In this document: one piece after another, positions 38,493 through 47,412 of the stretch
Layout of the letters: every line of letters begins with the position of its first letter
Position numbering within the stretch: the stretch's first letter is position 1
Source: Stutzerimonas stutzeri
GTDB taxonomy: Bacteria; Pseudomonadota; Gammaproteobacteria; Pseudomonadales; Pseudomonadaceae
Assembly: GCF_019090095.1 (NCBI RefSeq)
Contig: NZ_JAGQFP010000002.1
Span: 248,001-312,000, forward strand
Length of the DNA: 64,000 bases
Direction: 5' to 3'
Notes under the pieces: model-generated
What the model was told of the DNA's origin: nothing
Seen by the model: only the letters and a program-made list of their open reading frames with translations
The model's database searches: none
Position numbers and translations under genes: made by a program

Positions 38493-40891
38493 CAGGCCGG
38501 ACTCGCTTCGTTGAGCGCGCTGAGGACCTTGCTGGCCAGTTGTTCCTCGCGGAAGGGCTTCTGGATGATCGTCGTGCTGCCCATGCCCAGTTCGCCCAGT
38601 TCCGCGTAGCCGGTGATGAATACCACCGGCAGCGTCGGATAGCTCGATTGAACGGCACGCGCCAGTTCGCCACCGTTCATGCCTGGCATGGCGAAATCCG
38701 CCAGCAGCAGGTCCACGGCAGTGCCGTCTTCCAGCAGTTGCAGCGCCATTCGCCCGCTCTCCGCCTGGATCACCGAGTACCCCAGGTTACTCAGCATCTG
38801 CGCGGTCACTTCGCGGACGCTGTGGTCGTCATCGACCAGCAAGACGGTATTGGAGGCGTCGCCGATCGGCGTGCTCTGCTGGCATTCGGGCACCCCGGTC
38901 GGCTGCTCCGGCGCCTGCACCCGCGGCAGGTAGACCTTGACGGTGGTCCCTACGCCGACCTCGGTCTCGATTCGCGCGCCGCCGCCGGACTGCTTGGCGA
39001 AGCCGAACACCTGTGCCAGCCCGAGGCCAGAGCCCTTGCCCACTTCCTTGGTGGTGAAGAAGGGTTCGAAGGCCTTCTGCAGGACTTCGTCGCTCATCCC
39101 CGAGCCGGTATCCCTCACCGACAGCACCACGTATTCGCCGGGGCCGGGTTCTTCGGCACGCAGCGCAGGCGTGTCGATCACCGCGTTTGCCGTACTGAGC
39201 GACAGGCAGCCGCCGGACCCCATGGCGTCGCGCGCATTGATGGCCAGGTTGAGAATGATCATTTCGATCTGGGTCGGATCGACCAGGGCGTGCCAGAGCC
39301 CGGCGCAGGTGTCAGTCTCGATGGTGACCGAACCGCCGAGCGTGCTGTGCAGCAGGCTGAGCAGGCCGACCAGGGTGTCGTTGAGGTCCACCGCCTTGGG
39401 TGCCAGCTGCTGGCGTCGGGCGAAGGCCAGCAGTTGGCTGGTCAGGGTGGCGCCACGCTCGCCGGAATCCTGAATGTACTGCAGCCGAGCCAGCGACTTG
39501 CCCAGCGGCGCGCCGCGCTCCAGGTCGTTCTTTAGGAAGCTGGCGCTGGTGAGGATGACGGTCAGCAGGTTGTTGAAGTCGTGCGCGACCCCGGCGGTGA
39601 GCTGACCGACGGCCTCGAGGCGCTGCATCTGCTGCAAGGTGGCCTCGATACGCTCACGCTCCTTGATCTGCTCCGTCAGCTCGCGGTTAGCTGCTGCGAG
39701 CCGGTCGACGGCGGCGATTTCGCTGGTGATATCGCGCCCCGCGGCGTACATCCGTTCGCCTTCGGGCACGGCAGTCCAGGAGAGCCAGCGATAGCTGCCG
39801 TCGCGGTGCTGCATGCGGTTGACGAAGCGGTCGGTGACGTTACCCCGGCGAAGCCGCTCGGTTTCGGCCTGCGTCGAACTGATGTCGTCCGGGTGCACCA
39901 GCCCCCAGAGCGGTTGATCCATGAGGGTTTCGCGTGGCCAGCCGAGCGTGCTCTCCCAGACCGGATTGAGGGCGATCACGCGGGTCTCGAAGGACATCAC
40001 CACGAGCAGGTCGCGCGACAGTTCCCAGGTACGATCGCGCTCGCGGGTGCGCGCCTCGACGCGTTCGCCGAGTGCTTCGTTCATGCGCTTGAGCGCTTCG
40101 GTCGCCAGCTTTTGTTCGGTGACGTCCATCACCACGCCGATGAAGCGTATGCGCTTGCCGTTCTCGAAGAAGCCCTGGCCGCGCGTTTCCACCCAGCGCA
40201 CCTGGCCATCGTCGAGCAGGATGCGATAGTCGACCGTGAATTCCTTGTCGTTGCCCTCGGCCAGGGTGTCCCAGATCTCCTCGCGCAAGCGCTGACGGTC
40301 ATCGGGATGACAGAGGGATTCGAACAGGCCGATGTCGACCGCAGCATCGGCAGCCAGGCCGAACATGGCGCGGCAGCTATGGTCGAGAATCAAGGTGCCG
40401 CTTTGCGGCTCGAAGTCCCACATGCCCAGGCCTGCGGCGTCGATGGCCAGACGGGCACGGACTTCGACTTCCCGCAACGCCTCTTCGGCGCGCAGGCGCC
40501 TGCGGCGTTCCCGCACCTCGCCCAACGCGCGCTCCACGGCCTTGGGTAGAAACGCCAGGTTCTGTTTGAGCACGTAGTCGATGGCGCCGGAACGCATCAT
40601 GTTGACGGCGTGCTCTTCGCCGAAGACGCCAGAGAGGAAGATAAATGGCGTATCGGGAGCTCGCTGCCTGGCTTCTTGCAGCGCCTGGCTGCCCGAATAA
40701 CCGGGCAGGACGTAGTCCGACAGAATCAGATCGAAGCAGCGCCTGTGCAGCGCCTCGACCACGCCGGCGTGATCGAAGACGATCTCGGTATCGACGTCGT
40801 AGCCGTTTCGCTCGAGCGTCAGCAATGCCAGTTCGGCGTCATGTGGACTGTCTTCGACGAACAGGATGTTGATAGGTGTTCTCGACGGCAT
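38492..40891 (-). CDS. Hybrid sensor histidine kinase (REC-PAS-PAS-HisKA-HATPase-REC)
   Basis: Cytoplasmic, no membrane segment; 799 aa. An N-terminal receiver (INILFVEDSPHDAEL, phospho-acceptor Asp59 in ILSDYVLPG) is followed by two PAS/PAC units (~140-260 and ~290-395). The kinase core has H437 in AHDFNNLL, with ATPase motifs NLAINARDAM, DTGSGM and GSGLGLA. A C-terminal receiver (LLVDDDHSVRE) carries Asp732 in LADFAMPGMNG. ATG at 40891 is preceded by AGGA with a 5-bp spacer; in-frame ATGs at 40975 and 40981 would overlap the response-regulator gene. A receiver at each end suggests it accepts phosphate from the phytochrome system and relays it on. No DNA-binding output is encoded in this operon. 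Confidence 0.9.
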   Translation of the reverse strand: MPSRTPINILFVEDSPHDAELALLTLERNGYDVDTEIVFDHAGVVEALHRRCFDLILSDYVLPGYSGSQALQEARQRAPDTPFIFLSGVFGEEHAVNMMRSGAIDYVLKQNLAFLPKAVERALGEVRERRRRLRAEEALREVEVRARLAIDAAGLGMWDFEPQSGTLILDHSCRAMFGLAADAAVDIGLFESLCHPDDRQRLREEIWDTLAEGNDKEFTVDYRILLDDGQVRWVETRGQGFFENGKRIRFIGVVMDVTEQKLATEALKRMNEALGERVEARTRERDRTWELSRDLLVVMSFETRVIALNPVWESTLGWPRETLMDQPLWGLVHPDDISSTQAETERLRRGNVTDRFVNRMQHRDGSYRWLSWTAVPEGERMYAAGRDITSEIAAVDRLAAANRELTEQIKERERIEATLQQMQRLEAVGQLTAGVAHDFNNLLTVILTSASFLKNDLERGAPLGKSLARLQYIQDSGERGATLTSQLLAFARRQQLAPKAVDLNDTLVGLLSLLHSTLGGSVTIETDTCAGLWHALVDPTQIEMIILNLAINARDAMGSGGCLSLSTANAVIDTPALRAEEPGPGEYVVLSVRDTGSGMSDEVLQKAFEPFFTTKEVGKGSGLGLAQVFGFAKQSGGGARIETEVGVGTTVKVYLPRVQAPEQPTGVPECQQSTPIGDASNTVLLVDDDHSVREVTAQMLSNLGYSVIQAESGRMALQLLEDGTAVDLLLADFAMPGMNGGELARAVQSSYPTLPVVFITGYAELGELGMGSTTIIQKPFREEQLASKVLSALNEASPA

Positions 40892-40958
40892 AACCATCCT
40901 GTCGCGGGTTTCGCACTGCTTGAAAGAAGGCGGTGGGTCAGCGGCAGCCGTGGCGTGC

Positions 40959-41447
40959 TCAGCTGGGCTTGTCATCACCATTGCCACGGTCTCGACGCGA
41001 GCGCTGCAGCCGCAACGAGCCTGGGGGAGGCTCGTTGAGCACCGCCCAGAAAATGCCCAGGTCGGAAATGGCCGCAACGAAATCTCGGAATTCGACCGGC
41101 TTGACCACGTAAGCGTTCACCCCGAGTTCATAAGCTCTTACCAGATCGGGCTCTTCGCGCGAGGACGTCAGCATCACCACCGGAATGCTGCGCAGCTCAG
41201 GCGTCTCGCGAACGGTCTTGAGCACGTCCAATCCGTCGAGCTTCGGCAGCTTCAGATCGAGCAGCAACACGGCCGGATTGCCATCGGCGCGGCTGGCATG
41301 GTCGCCGCGACGCAGCAGGTAATCGAGTGCCTCGGCACCGTCGCGCAAGACGATTACCTCGTTGGCCAGCTGGCTGCGCTCGAGCGCGACCAGCGTCAGC
41401 TCGAGGTCGTGAGGGTTGTCCTCGACCAATACAATCGGTTTGAGCAT
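40959..41447 (-). CDS. Single-domain response regulator, Rcp1-like
   Basis: Receiver-only protein (162 aa) of the type paired with phytochrome kinases in bacteria. The acidic pocket VLVEDNPHDLEL, phospho-acceptor Asp64 in LLLDLKLPKLDG, Thr/Ser in VVMLTSS and Lys in YVVKPVEF are intact. A basic C-terminal tail (LRLQRSRRDRGNG) has no output domain. It starts 13 bp after the phytochrome stop, with no gap for a promoter, and is probably its direct phospho-acceptor. Confidence 0.92.
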   Translation of the reverse strand: MLKPIVLVEDNPHDLELTLVALERSQLANEVIVLRDGAEALDYLLRRGDHASRADGNPAVLLLDLKLPKLDGLDVLKTVRETPELRSIPVVMLTSSREEPDLVRAYELGVNAYVVKPVEFRDFVAAISDLGIFWAVLNEPPPGSLRLQRSRRDRGNGDDKPS

Positions 41448-41460
41448 CTAGAGTCCTGTA

Positions 41461-43713
41461 CTAAATGGGGGAGGCATAGCTCAGCCTGGGAAGCGAAAAG
41501 AAGAAGGTCGCACCCTGGTCCAACTCGCCGGTGGCCCAAACCTGGCCATCGTGGCGCTCGACGATCCGGCGCACGCTGGCCAGCCCGATGCCGGTACCTT
41601 CGAATTCTTCCATGCGATGCAGGCGCTGAAAGACACCGAACAGCTTGCTGGCGTATTGCATGTTGAAGCCCACGCCGTTGTCACGGACGTAGACGATGGT
41701 CGCTTCGGCGCGCGCCTCGGCACCGATCTCGATCACGGCGTGTTCGCGCTTGCGGCTGTACTTGATGGCGTTGGAGATCAAATTGCGCAGCGCCATGTGA
41801 ATGAAGGCTGCGTCGGCTACCACGATCGGCATGGGGTTGAGCCGCCATTCTATCTGCCGTCCCTCGCAGTCCGGCGCCATTTCCTGACGAATGGATTCGA
41901 CCAGCGCCTGCAGGTTGACGTCCGACAGCCGCAGCGCCGCGCGGCCCATTTGCGAAAAGCTCAGCAGGTTGTCGACCAGCGTGCCGGCGAAACGGGCCGC
42001 GTCGCTGATGTTGTCGAGGAAGCGTAACCCACGGTCGCTGAGCTTGCTGCTTTCGAGTTCACCCAACAGCTCGGCGTAGCCGGCAATGTGCCGCAGCGGT
42101 GCGCGCAGATCGTGCGAGACGCTATAGGAAAAGGACTCCAGCTCCTTGTTGCTTTCCCGCAGTTCGCCGGCCAACTGGGCCATTTCCTCGGCCTTGCGCA
42201 GGACGATGCCGAGCACGGCGGTACGCAGCTCCAGCGCGCCCTCGAGCTCTACCGGCTGCCAGGGCTGAGCATAGCCGCGGACCGTCTCGCGCCAGCTTTC
42301 GAAACTGTCGCGCGGCGACAGGCCGCCGTGGCTATCGCGCTGTTTGTCCAGCTGCCCGGCCCAGGTGACGGTCTGGATCTGCTCGCGGCGAAACCACAGC
42401 AGGTAATGCGGATGCAGCCGCGAAATGGATATCGCCAGCACGCCCGCGCAATGCGAGGCCAAATCCGCCAACGCGGGGATGTCACGCGCCACGCTATCGG
42501 TGCTGAACACCAGCCGCTCGTGTTGCTGCGACAACCACTGGGTCAGCGCGGTCAGCAGCTCGGGCGGCGGCGTATGGCCCACGGTTTCCTGGCACTCGTC
42601 GGAAATGATCGCGGCGCCGTCGGCGTTGGCGAAGCCGAGCACCACCGAAGGCAGGTGCCTGAAGCCTTCGATGACGCTGTCCTGATCAGCCATGGCCGAC
42701 AACAGCTCAACGGTCTGGCGGCGCAACTCCAGCTTGCGCTGAGCCAGCATGGCCGCTTCCTTCGCTTCGATCTGCAGGGACAGGATGCGTCCCAGCAGCT
42801 CGCAAGCCGTGCGCGTCTGGTAGCCAACGCGTCGCGGATAAGCGTCGTGGCAGGAAATCATGCCCCAGAGCTGGCCACGAATGACGATCGAAATCGACAT
42901 GGAGGCGAGGGTGCCCATGTTGCGCATGTATTGCAGGTGCACCGGCGACACGCTGCGCAGGGCGGCGAAGCTCAGGTCCAGCGGCTTGCCGGTGTCCGGG
43001 TTGATGGCCGGAACCAGCGGCGATGGTTGGTAATTGGCGTCCTGAATCACGCGGATCAGGTTGTTGCGGTAGAGCTGGCGCGCTTGGGGCGGGATGTCCG
43101 AGGCGGGGAAGCACAGGCCGAGGTAGTGCGGATAGCCCTCATCGGCGTCCTCGGCCAGTACCAGGCCGTTGCCTTCGGCATCGAAGCGGTAGGCCTTGAC
43201 CCGTCCGAAGCCGGTGATGCGCTTGACCTCGCGCACGGCCAGTTGGCAGATGAGGTCGAGCTCTTGCGCATCCTGCAGCTGGACCACGAACGTCCGCATC
43301 AGAGGGTAAAGCGTGTCGTAAGCCTTGCCCGAGCTGCCTGCGGTCTCGAACTCGACGATCAGTTGATCGGCATAACGGTGGGCCATCAAGGCGAACGAGG
43401 GGCACTCGTCACGGCCGGGCAGATTGAAACGAATGTCGCTCAGATGCAGCGGATTGTGGTCGCCGGGGGCCAGCGTCGCCAGGCGCTCGACGAAGTCGCA
43501 GTCACCGATCAGCTCGGTGATCGGTCGGCCCAGCAGCGCCTCGGCGTCGACACCCAGCCACTGCGCGACGTTGGCGCTGGCTTGGATGACGGTCAGCTCA
43601 GGCTCGCGCAGAGCCAGCAAGAAGCCATGCGGCTGGATGCTGCCTGGGATATGGATGGGTTCTTCACCGCACTGCGTGAAGGCGGACCTGTCGTTTTCTA
43701 CGGTGGATGCCAC
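41461..43713 (-). CDS. bphP: Bacteriophytochrome histidine kinase
   Basis: Red/far-red photoreceptor kinase, 750 aa, PAS-GAF-PHY-HisKA-HATPase. Cys15 (FTQCGEEPIHIPGSIQPHG) is the expected biliverdin attachment residue. GAF has the DIP motif (Asp206-Ile-Pro208, PASDIPPQAR) and the chromophore-contacting His259 (SPVHLQYMRNMG). The PHY tongue carries PRDSF (467-471). The kinase has H534 (SYSVSHDLRAPLRH), NLISNAIKYS, DNGVGFN and GTGIGL. The start is GTG at 43713 with AGGAG upstream, placing Cys15 near the N-terminus; the open frame continues upstream but has no family sequence. It is the first of four co-oriented genes with a regulator, a hybrid kinase and bphO. Confidence 0.96.
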   Translation of the reverse strand: MASTVENDRSAFTQCGEEPIHIPGSIQPHGFLLALREPELTVIQASANVAQWLGVDAEALLGRPITELIGDCDFVERLATLAPGDHNPLHLSDIRFNLPGRDECPSFALMAHRYADQLIVEFETAGSSGKAYDTLYPLMRTFVVQLQDAQELDLICQLAVREVKRITGFGRVKAYRFDAEGNGLVLAEDADEGYPHYLGLCFPASDIPPQARQLYRNNLIRVIQDANYQPSPLVPAINPDTGKPLDLSFAALRSVSPVHLQYMRNMGTLASMSISIVIRGQLWGMISCHDAYPRRVGYQTRTACELLGRILSLQIEAKEAAMLAQRKLELRRQTVELLSAMADQDSVIEGFRHLPSVVLGFANADGAAIISDECQETVGHTPPPELLTALTQWLSQQHERLVFSTDSVARDIPALADLASHCAGVLAISISRLHPHYLLWFRREQIQTVTWAGQLDKQRDSHGGLSPRDSFESWRETVRGYAQPWQPVELEGALELRTAVLGIVLRKAEEMAQLAGELRESNKELESFSYSVSHDLRAPLRHIAGYAELLGELESSKLSDRGLRFLDNISDAARFAGTLVDNLLSFSQMGRAALRLSDVNLQALVESIRQEMAPDCEGRQIEWRLNPMPIVVADAAFIHMALRNLISNAIKYSRKREHAVIEIGAEARAEATIVYVRDNGVGFNMQYASKLFGVFQRLHRMEEFEGTGIGLASVRRIVERHDGQVWATGELDQGATFFFSLPRLSYASPI

Positions 43714-43920
43714 GATGTCTCCTAATCGAGCCCGGGCGAGCTGGGGGCGGCGGGCAGGCATCCATGCGGTTGTCGCCAGGGTGCCAGCCATACGGCGGTT
43801 GTGTGATGCCGGCACACCGGTTTTTCGAGCGGCAGTCACTTTAGCGCGACTGGGACTGGCTAGCCAATGCGAGGGCTTGTATAAACGGCGCATTCCGGAG
43901 ACTGCTGAAGGGGGACCGTC

Positions 43921-44328
43921 ATGGAGGAAGTGATCGAGCAACTGCGTGAACTCAACGAGCCGGTGCCGGTTCCGCTGGAACTGCCAGACGATGACCGTCT
44001 GGTCGAGGTCGAAGAGGAGCTGCTGATCAATCTGCCGTTCGGCCTGCGTGAGTTCCTGCTCACGGTCAGCGACGTCGTTTACGGCCGGTTGGAACCGGTC
44101 ACCGCTGTGGACCCGCAATCGCACACCTACTTGCCGGAAGTCGCCGCAAACGCCTGGGACGCCGGCGTCGCCCGCGACCTGTTGCCGATCTGCCAGGACG
44201 GAGCGGATTACTACGTGGTCGATCTGGAAGGCGAGGTCATGCTCTTCGATGGCGACGAGCACGAGCTGACCGACCAGAGCTGGGAGTCGGTATGGCATTG
44301 GGTACGCGACGTCTGGCTGGAAAGTTGA
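43921..44328 (+). CDS. SMI1/KNR4 (SUKH-like) family protein
   Basis: Soluble acidic 135-aa protein. The SMI1/KNR4 fold is suggested by LRELNEPVPVPLELP, the EEELLINLPFGLREFLLTVSD block (~31-51), which resembles the family core motif, and the DYYVVDLEGEVMLFDGDE strand pair followed by WESVWHWVRDVW. Family members include toxin-immunity proteins, but a stand-alone copy is a conserved housekeeping-like gene in many pseudomonads. No toxin gene is visible beside it. It is divergent from bphP across a 207-bp gap; a TATAAA at 43880-43885 may be its -10 element. Confidence 0.82.
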   Translation: MEEVIEQLRELNEPVPVPLELPDDDRLVEVEEELLINLPFGLREFLLTVSDVVYGRLEPVTAVDPQSHTYLPEVAANAWDAGVARDLLPICQDGADYYVVDLEGEVMLFDGDEHELTDQSWESVWHWVRDVWLES

Positions 44329-44401
44329 GCGGCCCTGCCAACGCCGTCAGCGGCCGCCTGCCGCTGTACCGGCCAGCCACCCGCGGGGAGGCGCATCGCG
44401 C

Positions 44402-44776
44402 ATGCTGACACTGGGCAACCTGTTCATCTTTCTCCTGCTGATGACGGCAGTCGCCTGGCTCTGGAACGGCCACGGCATCCGCGAGCGAGCGCTGGCCGCG
44501 GTACGGCGTCATTGTCAGAAGATGGACGTGGAGCTGCTCGACGGCAATGTCGCGTTTCGCCGGCTGGGACTGCGCCGCGATGCCCGCGGCCAGCGCCGCC
44601 TCGCTCGCGTGTATGGGTTCGAATTCACGGTCACTGGCGAGCAGCGCCACCAGGGCAGTATCGTCATGTTCGGCGCGCGACCGGGCCCGATCGAGATGGA
44701 CGCGCATCCGTTCCAAGCGCCGGTGGAATCCGGGCGGGTCATCCAGCTGGACGACTGGCGGCGCCGCGACTCCTGA
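44402..44776 (+). CDS. DUF3301 family membrane-anchored protein
   Basis: 124-aa protein with one N-terminal membrane helix (LTLGNLFIFLLLMTAVAWLW, ~2-21) and a soluble domain containing HCQKMDVELLDGNVAFRRLGL and YGFEFTVTGEQRHQGSI, typical of DUF3301. The function of the family is unknown. It is 73 bp downstream of the SMI1 gene on the same strand, and its 3' end overlaps the convergent CobW gene by 38 bp. Confidence 0.85.
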   Translation: MLTLGNLFIFLLLMTAVAWLWNGHGIRERALAAVRRHCQKMDVELLDGNVAFRRLGLRRDARGQRRLARVYGFEFTVTGEQRHQGSIVMFGARPGPIEMDAHPFQAPVESGRVIQLDDWRRRDS

Positions 44777-45737
44777 CGCGGCACGCCGCCATCGCCCTTT
44801 GCAACCCTGACGCCTCCTGCGGTTCATCGAAGATCAGCTCGAGCCTCGAGTCCTTTCGCCATTCGCTGGGTTTGAATCGCAGCGCTTCGCCGGCCAAGGC
44901 GTTGGCCGAACACCAGCCGTCCGCTCCGTGCAGCACCAGTTTCGCTCGGCGCCAGTCCAGGCTCGCCAGCCATTGTTCCACCTGGATCAGGTCGAAACGC
45001 TGGCTGGGATGCCAGCGCCAACCAATGCTCCAACCTTGCGCACTGCCTTGGCTCTGGCAGATGGGCTGCTGCGGGTCGAGCCACACCGCGCCGGAAAAGC
45101 CTGGGGCGGCCGGTTGGGTCGCGACAGGGGCTGCGTCCTGGCCGGGTTGCTGCTCGATGCCAGGCAGTTTGCCGATCGGCAGGGCGCCCTGCTGCGTCCA
45201 GTGCAGCGGCAACGGCGGCAGCTGGGCGATGATGCGCTGGCGCGCGGTTTCGCTCAGGTCCTCGCTTTTGTTCATCAGCAGCAGACCGCTGTGGGGCAGC
45301 ACCTGCTGCTGGCTCGGCGGCAGCGGCGCGCCGCGGGCGAGGGCAGCCGCGTCGAGCACCGTGACACAGGGCTGCAACGCGAGCACGCCTTGCCAGGGTG
45401 GCGCGGCGAGCTGCGCCAGCAGCTCGGCTGGGTGGCCCAGGCCCGAGGGTTCGATCAGCAGCCGGTGAGGTCTGGCCTTGCGCAACAGACGGCCCAAGCC
45501 GACCTGAAACGGCGCGCCATTGACGCAGCACAAGCAGCCGCCCGCGACCTCGGCCAGGCTGATGCCTGCCGCATCGGTGCTCAGCAAGGCGGCGTCGAGG
45601 CCGATCTGGCCGAATTCGTTGATCAGTACGGCCCAGCGTTCATGCATCGGCTTCTGCGCCAGCAACGAGCGGATCAGGCTGGTCTTGCCCGCGCCAAGCG
45701 GGCCGCCGATCACATGGGTCGGGATCTGGCTCAGCAT
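44739..45737 (-). CDS. CobW/YjiA-family metal-handling GTPase
   Basis: G3E-family P-loop GTPase (332 aa), a metallochaperone family. Walker A is GGPLGAGKTSL (11-21), the metal-binding CXCC motif is GCLCC (67-71), LIEPSGLGHP follows, and LMNKSEDL is the NKxD-like base-recognition motif. A C-terminal CobW domain is present but divergent. No zinc-regulated gene is adjacent, so the metal cannot be assigned. It is convergent with, and overlaps, the DUF3301 gene. Confidence 0.9.
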   Translation of the reverse strand: MLSQIPTHVIGGPLGAGKTSLIRSLLAQKPMHERWAVLINEFGQIGLDAALLSTDAAGISLAEVAGGCLCCVNGAPFQVGLGRLLRKARPHRLLIEPSGLGHPAELLAQLAAPPWQGVLALQPCVTVLDAAALARGAPLPPSQQQVLPHSGLLLMNKSEDLSETARQRIIAQLPPLPLHWTQQGALPIGKLPGIEQQPGQDAAPVATQPAAPGFSGAVWLDPQQPICQSQGSAQGWSIGWRWHPSQRFDLIQVEQWLASLDWRRAKLVLHGADGWCSANALAGEALRFKPSEWRKDSRLELIFDEPQEASGLQRAMAACRVRSRGAASRPAG

Positions 45738-45824
45738 GGGGCCACGCTGCGCGCTCGGTTGGTTGGCAGCGCTTTCGAGGCCTGCGTGCTAGAGTCCGCG
45801 ACGGGCAGTTCAGGGGTAGGGTTC

Positions 45825-46181
45825 ATGCGTTCGGCGTGTCTTCTTGTGGTGGTGTCGCTGGTGGTTGGCCAGGCGTGGGCCGAGGGTTGCGTTATACACA
45901 GTCAGGATGAGCGGATCGAGGTCAGGCTCTGCCAGCAGAACCGCACCATCCCGACGGAATTGTTCCGATCCGGTTTTTGTCAGCCGCAGCTCAAGGACCA
46001 ACAGATTGAGGTGACCTTCGTCGAGCAGTGCCCGGAGGGCGCCTTCGGCGTTTGCCGCAACGCCCAGGTGTCGAACATGCCCTATCGGCAGGACATCCAT
46101 TATTACGGCATCGCCAGTGACGCACGTTTCCTCAAGCCCGCCTGTGAACAATCCAGCAAGGGTCAGTGGCAGGCAGAATAG
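45825..46181 (+). CDS. Small secreted cysteine-rich protein of unknown function
   Basis: 118 aa with a signal peptide (MRSACLLVVVSLVVGQAWA, cleavage before EGC). The mature part has six cysteines, in the segments EGCVIHSQ, RLCQQNRTIP, GFCQPQL, EQCPEGAFGVCRNA and PACEQSS, suggesting a disulfide-stabilised periplasmic protein. I recall similar pseudomonad proteins carrying misleading 'NADH:ubiquinone oxidoreductase' names; nothing here supports that activity. The reading frame is open far upstream, but only the ATG at 45825 gives a signal peptide. Confidence 0.75.
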   Translation: MRSACLLVVVSLVVGQAWAEGCVIHSQDERIEVRLCQQNRTIPTELFRSGFCQPQLKDQQIEVTFVEQCPEGAFGVCRNAQVSNMPYRQDIHYYGIASDARFLKPACEQSSKGQWQAE

Positions 46182-46201
46182 CGTTCAGTGGCGCTGCCCA
46201 G

Positions 46202-46215
46202 GTTCCACGTGAAAC
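46202..46215. promoter_or_regulatory. parS: parS site 4, distal
   Basis: GTTCCACGTGAAAC is identical to the 14-bp core of sites 2 and 3. It occupies the 40-bp gap between two convergent genes, ~31 kb from oriC. Confidence 0.85.
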
Positions 46216-46221
46216 GTCGCG

Positions 46222-46746
46222 CTAGTTTTTCGGTTTGAGCGTGCCGCAATCCTCTCCCAGCCACTTGCCGTGCGACTGCATCCGGCTGGTGCCCTGCTGG
46301 TTGCCGACGCGATAGTCGGTTTCGATCATGCTGGTCACTTCGCGATCGCTGACCAGCCGGGCTTCGCCGTGGCCTTTGGCGTCCGGGCATTGAAAGGTGA
46401 ATTTCCAGAGTCGGTCGCTTTGCTCGGTGACGTTCTGGCTGCAATCGGGATCGTCTTGAAACGGCAGTTCCCTGGATTTCACCTGCGCCGGGCTCAGGCA
46501 CATGCGTACGCCGCCGGTACCCAGCTCGACGCCCTGGGCGGCGAGCATGTCCTCCATCATCCTCTTCTGCTCTGCAGGCAGATTTTTCATCTGCTCGACC
46601 ATCTCGGTCATGCCTGGCATTTGCCGGCCATCTACCTGGACGTCGTCACTGGAGAACTCCCAAAGCCCAGGCCGCATCTCAAGCGCGTGGACGGGCAGTG
46701 CACCGAGCAGCAAGGCTGCGGCGGACAGCTGAGTGATGCGTTTCAT
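46222..46746 (-). CDS. DUF3617 domain-containing exported protein
   Basis: 174 aa with a signal peptide (MKRITQLSAAALLLGALPVHA) followed by LEMRPGLWEFSSDDVQVDG, the DUF3617 opening. Two central cysteines (MCLSP, DPDCSQ) and later Cys residues (FQCPD, GEDCGTL) complete the family pattern. ATG at 46746 has GGAGGATC upstream; an in-frame ATG 10 codons earlier is less likely. Function unknown; probably periplasmic. It converges on the preceding secreted-protein gene across parS site 4. Confidence 0.88.
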   Translation of the reverse strand: MKRITQLSAAALLLGALPVHALEMRPGLWEFSSDDVQVDGRQMPGMTEMVEQMKNLPAEQKRMMEDMLAAQGVELGTGGVRMCLSPAQVKSRELPFQDDPDCSQNVTEQSDRLWKFTFQCPDAKGHGEARLVSDREVTSMIETDYRVGNQQGTSRMQSHGKWLGEDCGTLKPKN

Positions 46747-46847
46747 CTGGCGATCCTCCCATTGGGTTTGCTGCAAGCCTAGTCGAGCCCGGTGCTCTGC
46801 GGGGGCGCTATTGGTCGTTGCCGCGGCGATGAACGTGGCGTCTGTTG

Positions 46848-46865
46848 ATGAGAAGCGTTAGCATT
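46848..46865 (+). promoter_or_regulatory. Putative Fur box upstream of the ECF sigma gene
   Basis: ATGAGAAGCGTTAGCATT matches 15 of 18 positions of the common Fur-box form ATGAGAATCATTATCATT. It lies 28 bp before the sigma factor start, where iron repression of such cassettes normally acts. Confidence 0.65.
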
Positions 46866-46893
46866 CACGCTTCGACAGCGAAGGGCAACGACC

Positions 46894-47412
46894 ATGGCGA
46901 CTGAGGGTATGGTCCGGCAACGGCTGATGCATCGGTTGTATGTCGATCATCAAGGCTGGCTGAACGGCTGGTTGCGCCGTCAGCTTGGCTGCAGCCAGAA
47001 GGCGGCCGACTTGGCGCAGGACACCTTTGTTCGTCTGCTGACCAAGGATCAGGACGTCGCAACCATCCGCGAACCGCGCGCCTATCTGCACACCATCGCC
47101 CGTGGCCTGCTGATCAATCACTGGCGGCGCAAGCAGCTCGAGCAGGCATACCTGGAGGGGCTTGCGCTGCAGCCGCAAGCCATTATGCCTTCGCCTGAAT
47201 CGCAGGCGTTGGTCATCGAAACGCTGATGCAGGTCGACGCGATGTTGTCGCGCCTGCCATCCAAGGTGCGCCGCGCGTTTCTGCTCTCGCAGTTGCATGG
47301 GATGACTTACGCGGCCATCGCTGTACAGCTCGAGGTGTCCGAGCGGATGGTCAAGAAGTACATGGCGCAGGCCATGCTGCATTGCCTGCTGCTGGCCGAG
47401 GATGAACCATGA
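46894..47412 (+). CDS. ECF RNA polymerase sigma factor, FecI-like
   Basis: Iron-starvation type extracytoplasmic sigma factor (172 aa). Region 2 includes LAQDTFVRLLTKDQ and EPRAYLHTIARGLLINHWRR (~31-78). Region 4 is LSRLPSKVRRAFLLSQLHGMTYAAIAVQLEVSERMVKKYM (~125-164), split here by a conserved helix-turn-helix. It overlaps the fecR-like gene by ATGA and is preceded by a Fur-box match. It should transcribe the downstream receptor gene when its FecR partner is signalled. Confidence 0.94.
   Translation: MATEGMVRQRLMHRLYVDHQGWLNGWLRRQLGCSQKAADLAQDTFVRLLTKDQDVATIREPRAYLHTIARGLLINHWRRKQLEQAYLEGLALQPQAIMPSPESQALVIETLMQVDAMLSRLPSKVRRAFLLSQLHGMTYAAIAVQLEVSERMVKKYMAQAMLHCLLLAEDEP

Noticed and set aside
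43921..44328. SMI1/KNR4 gene as immunity protein of a toxin system
   Set aside because: No toxin, Rhs, CDI or secretion gene is adjacent; the gene looks like a stand-alone conserved family member.
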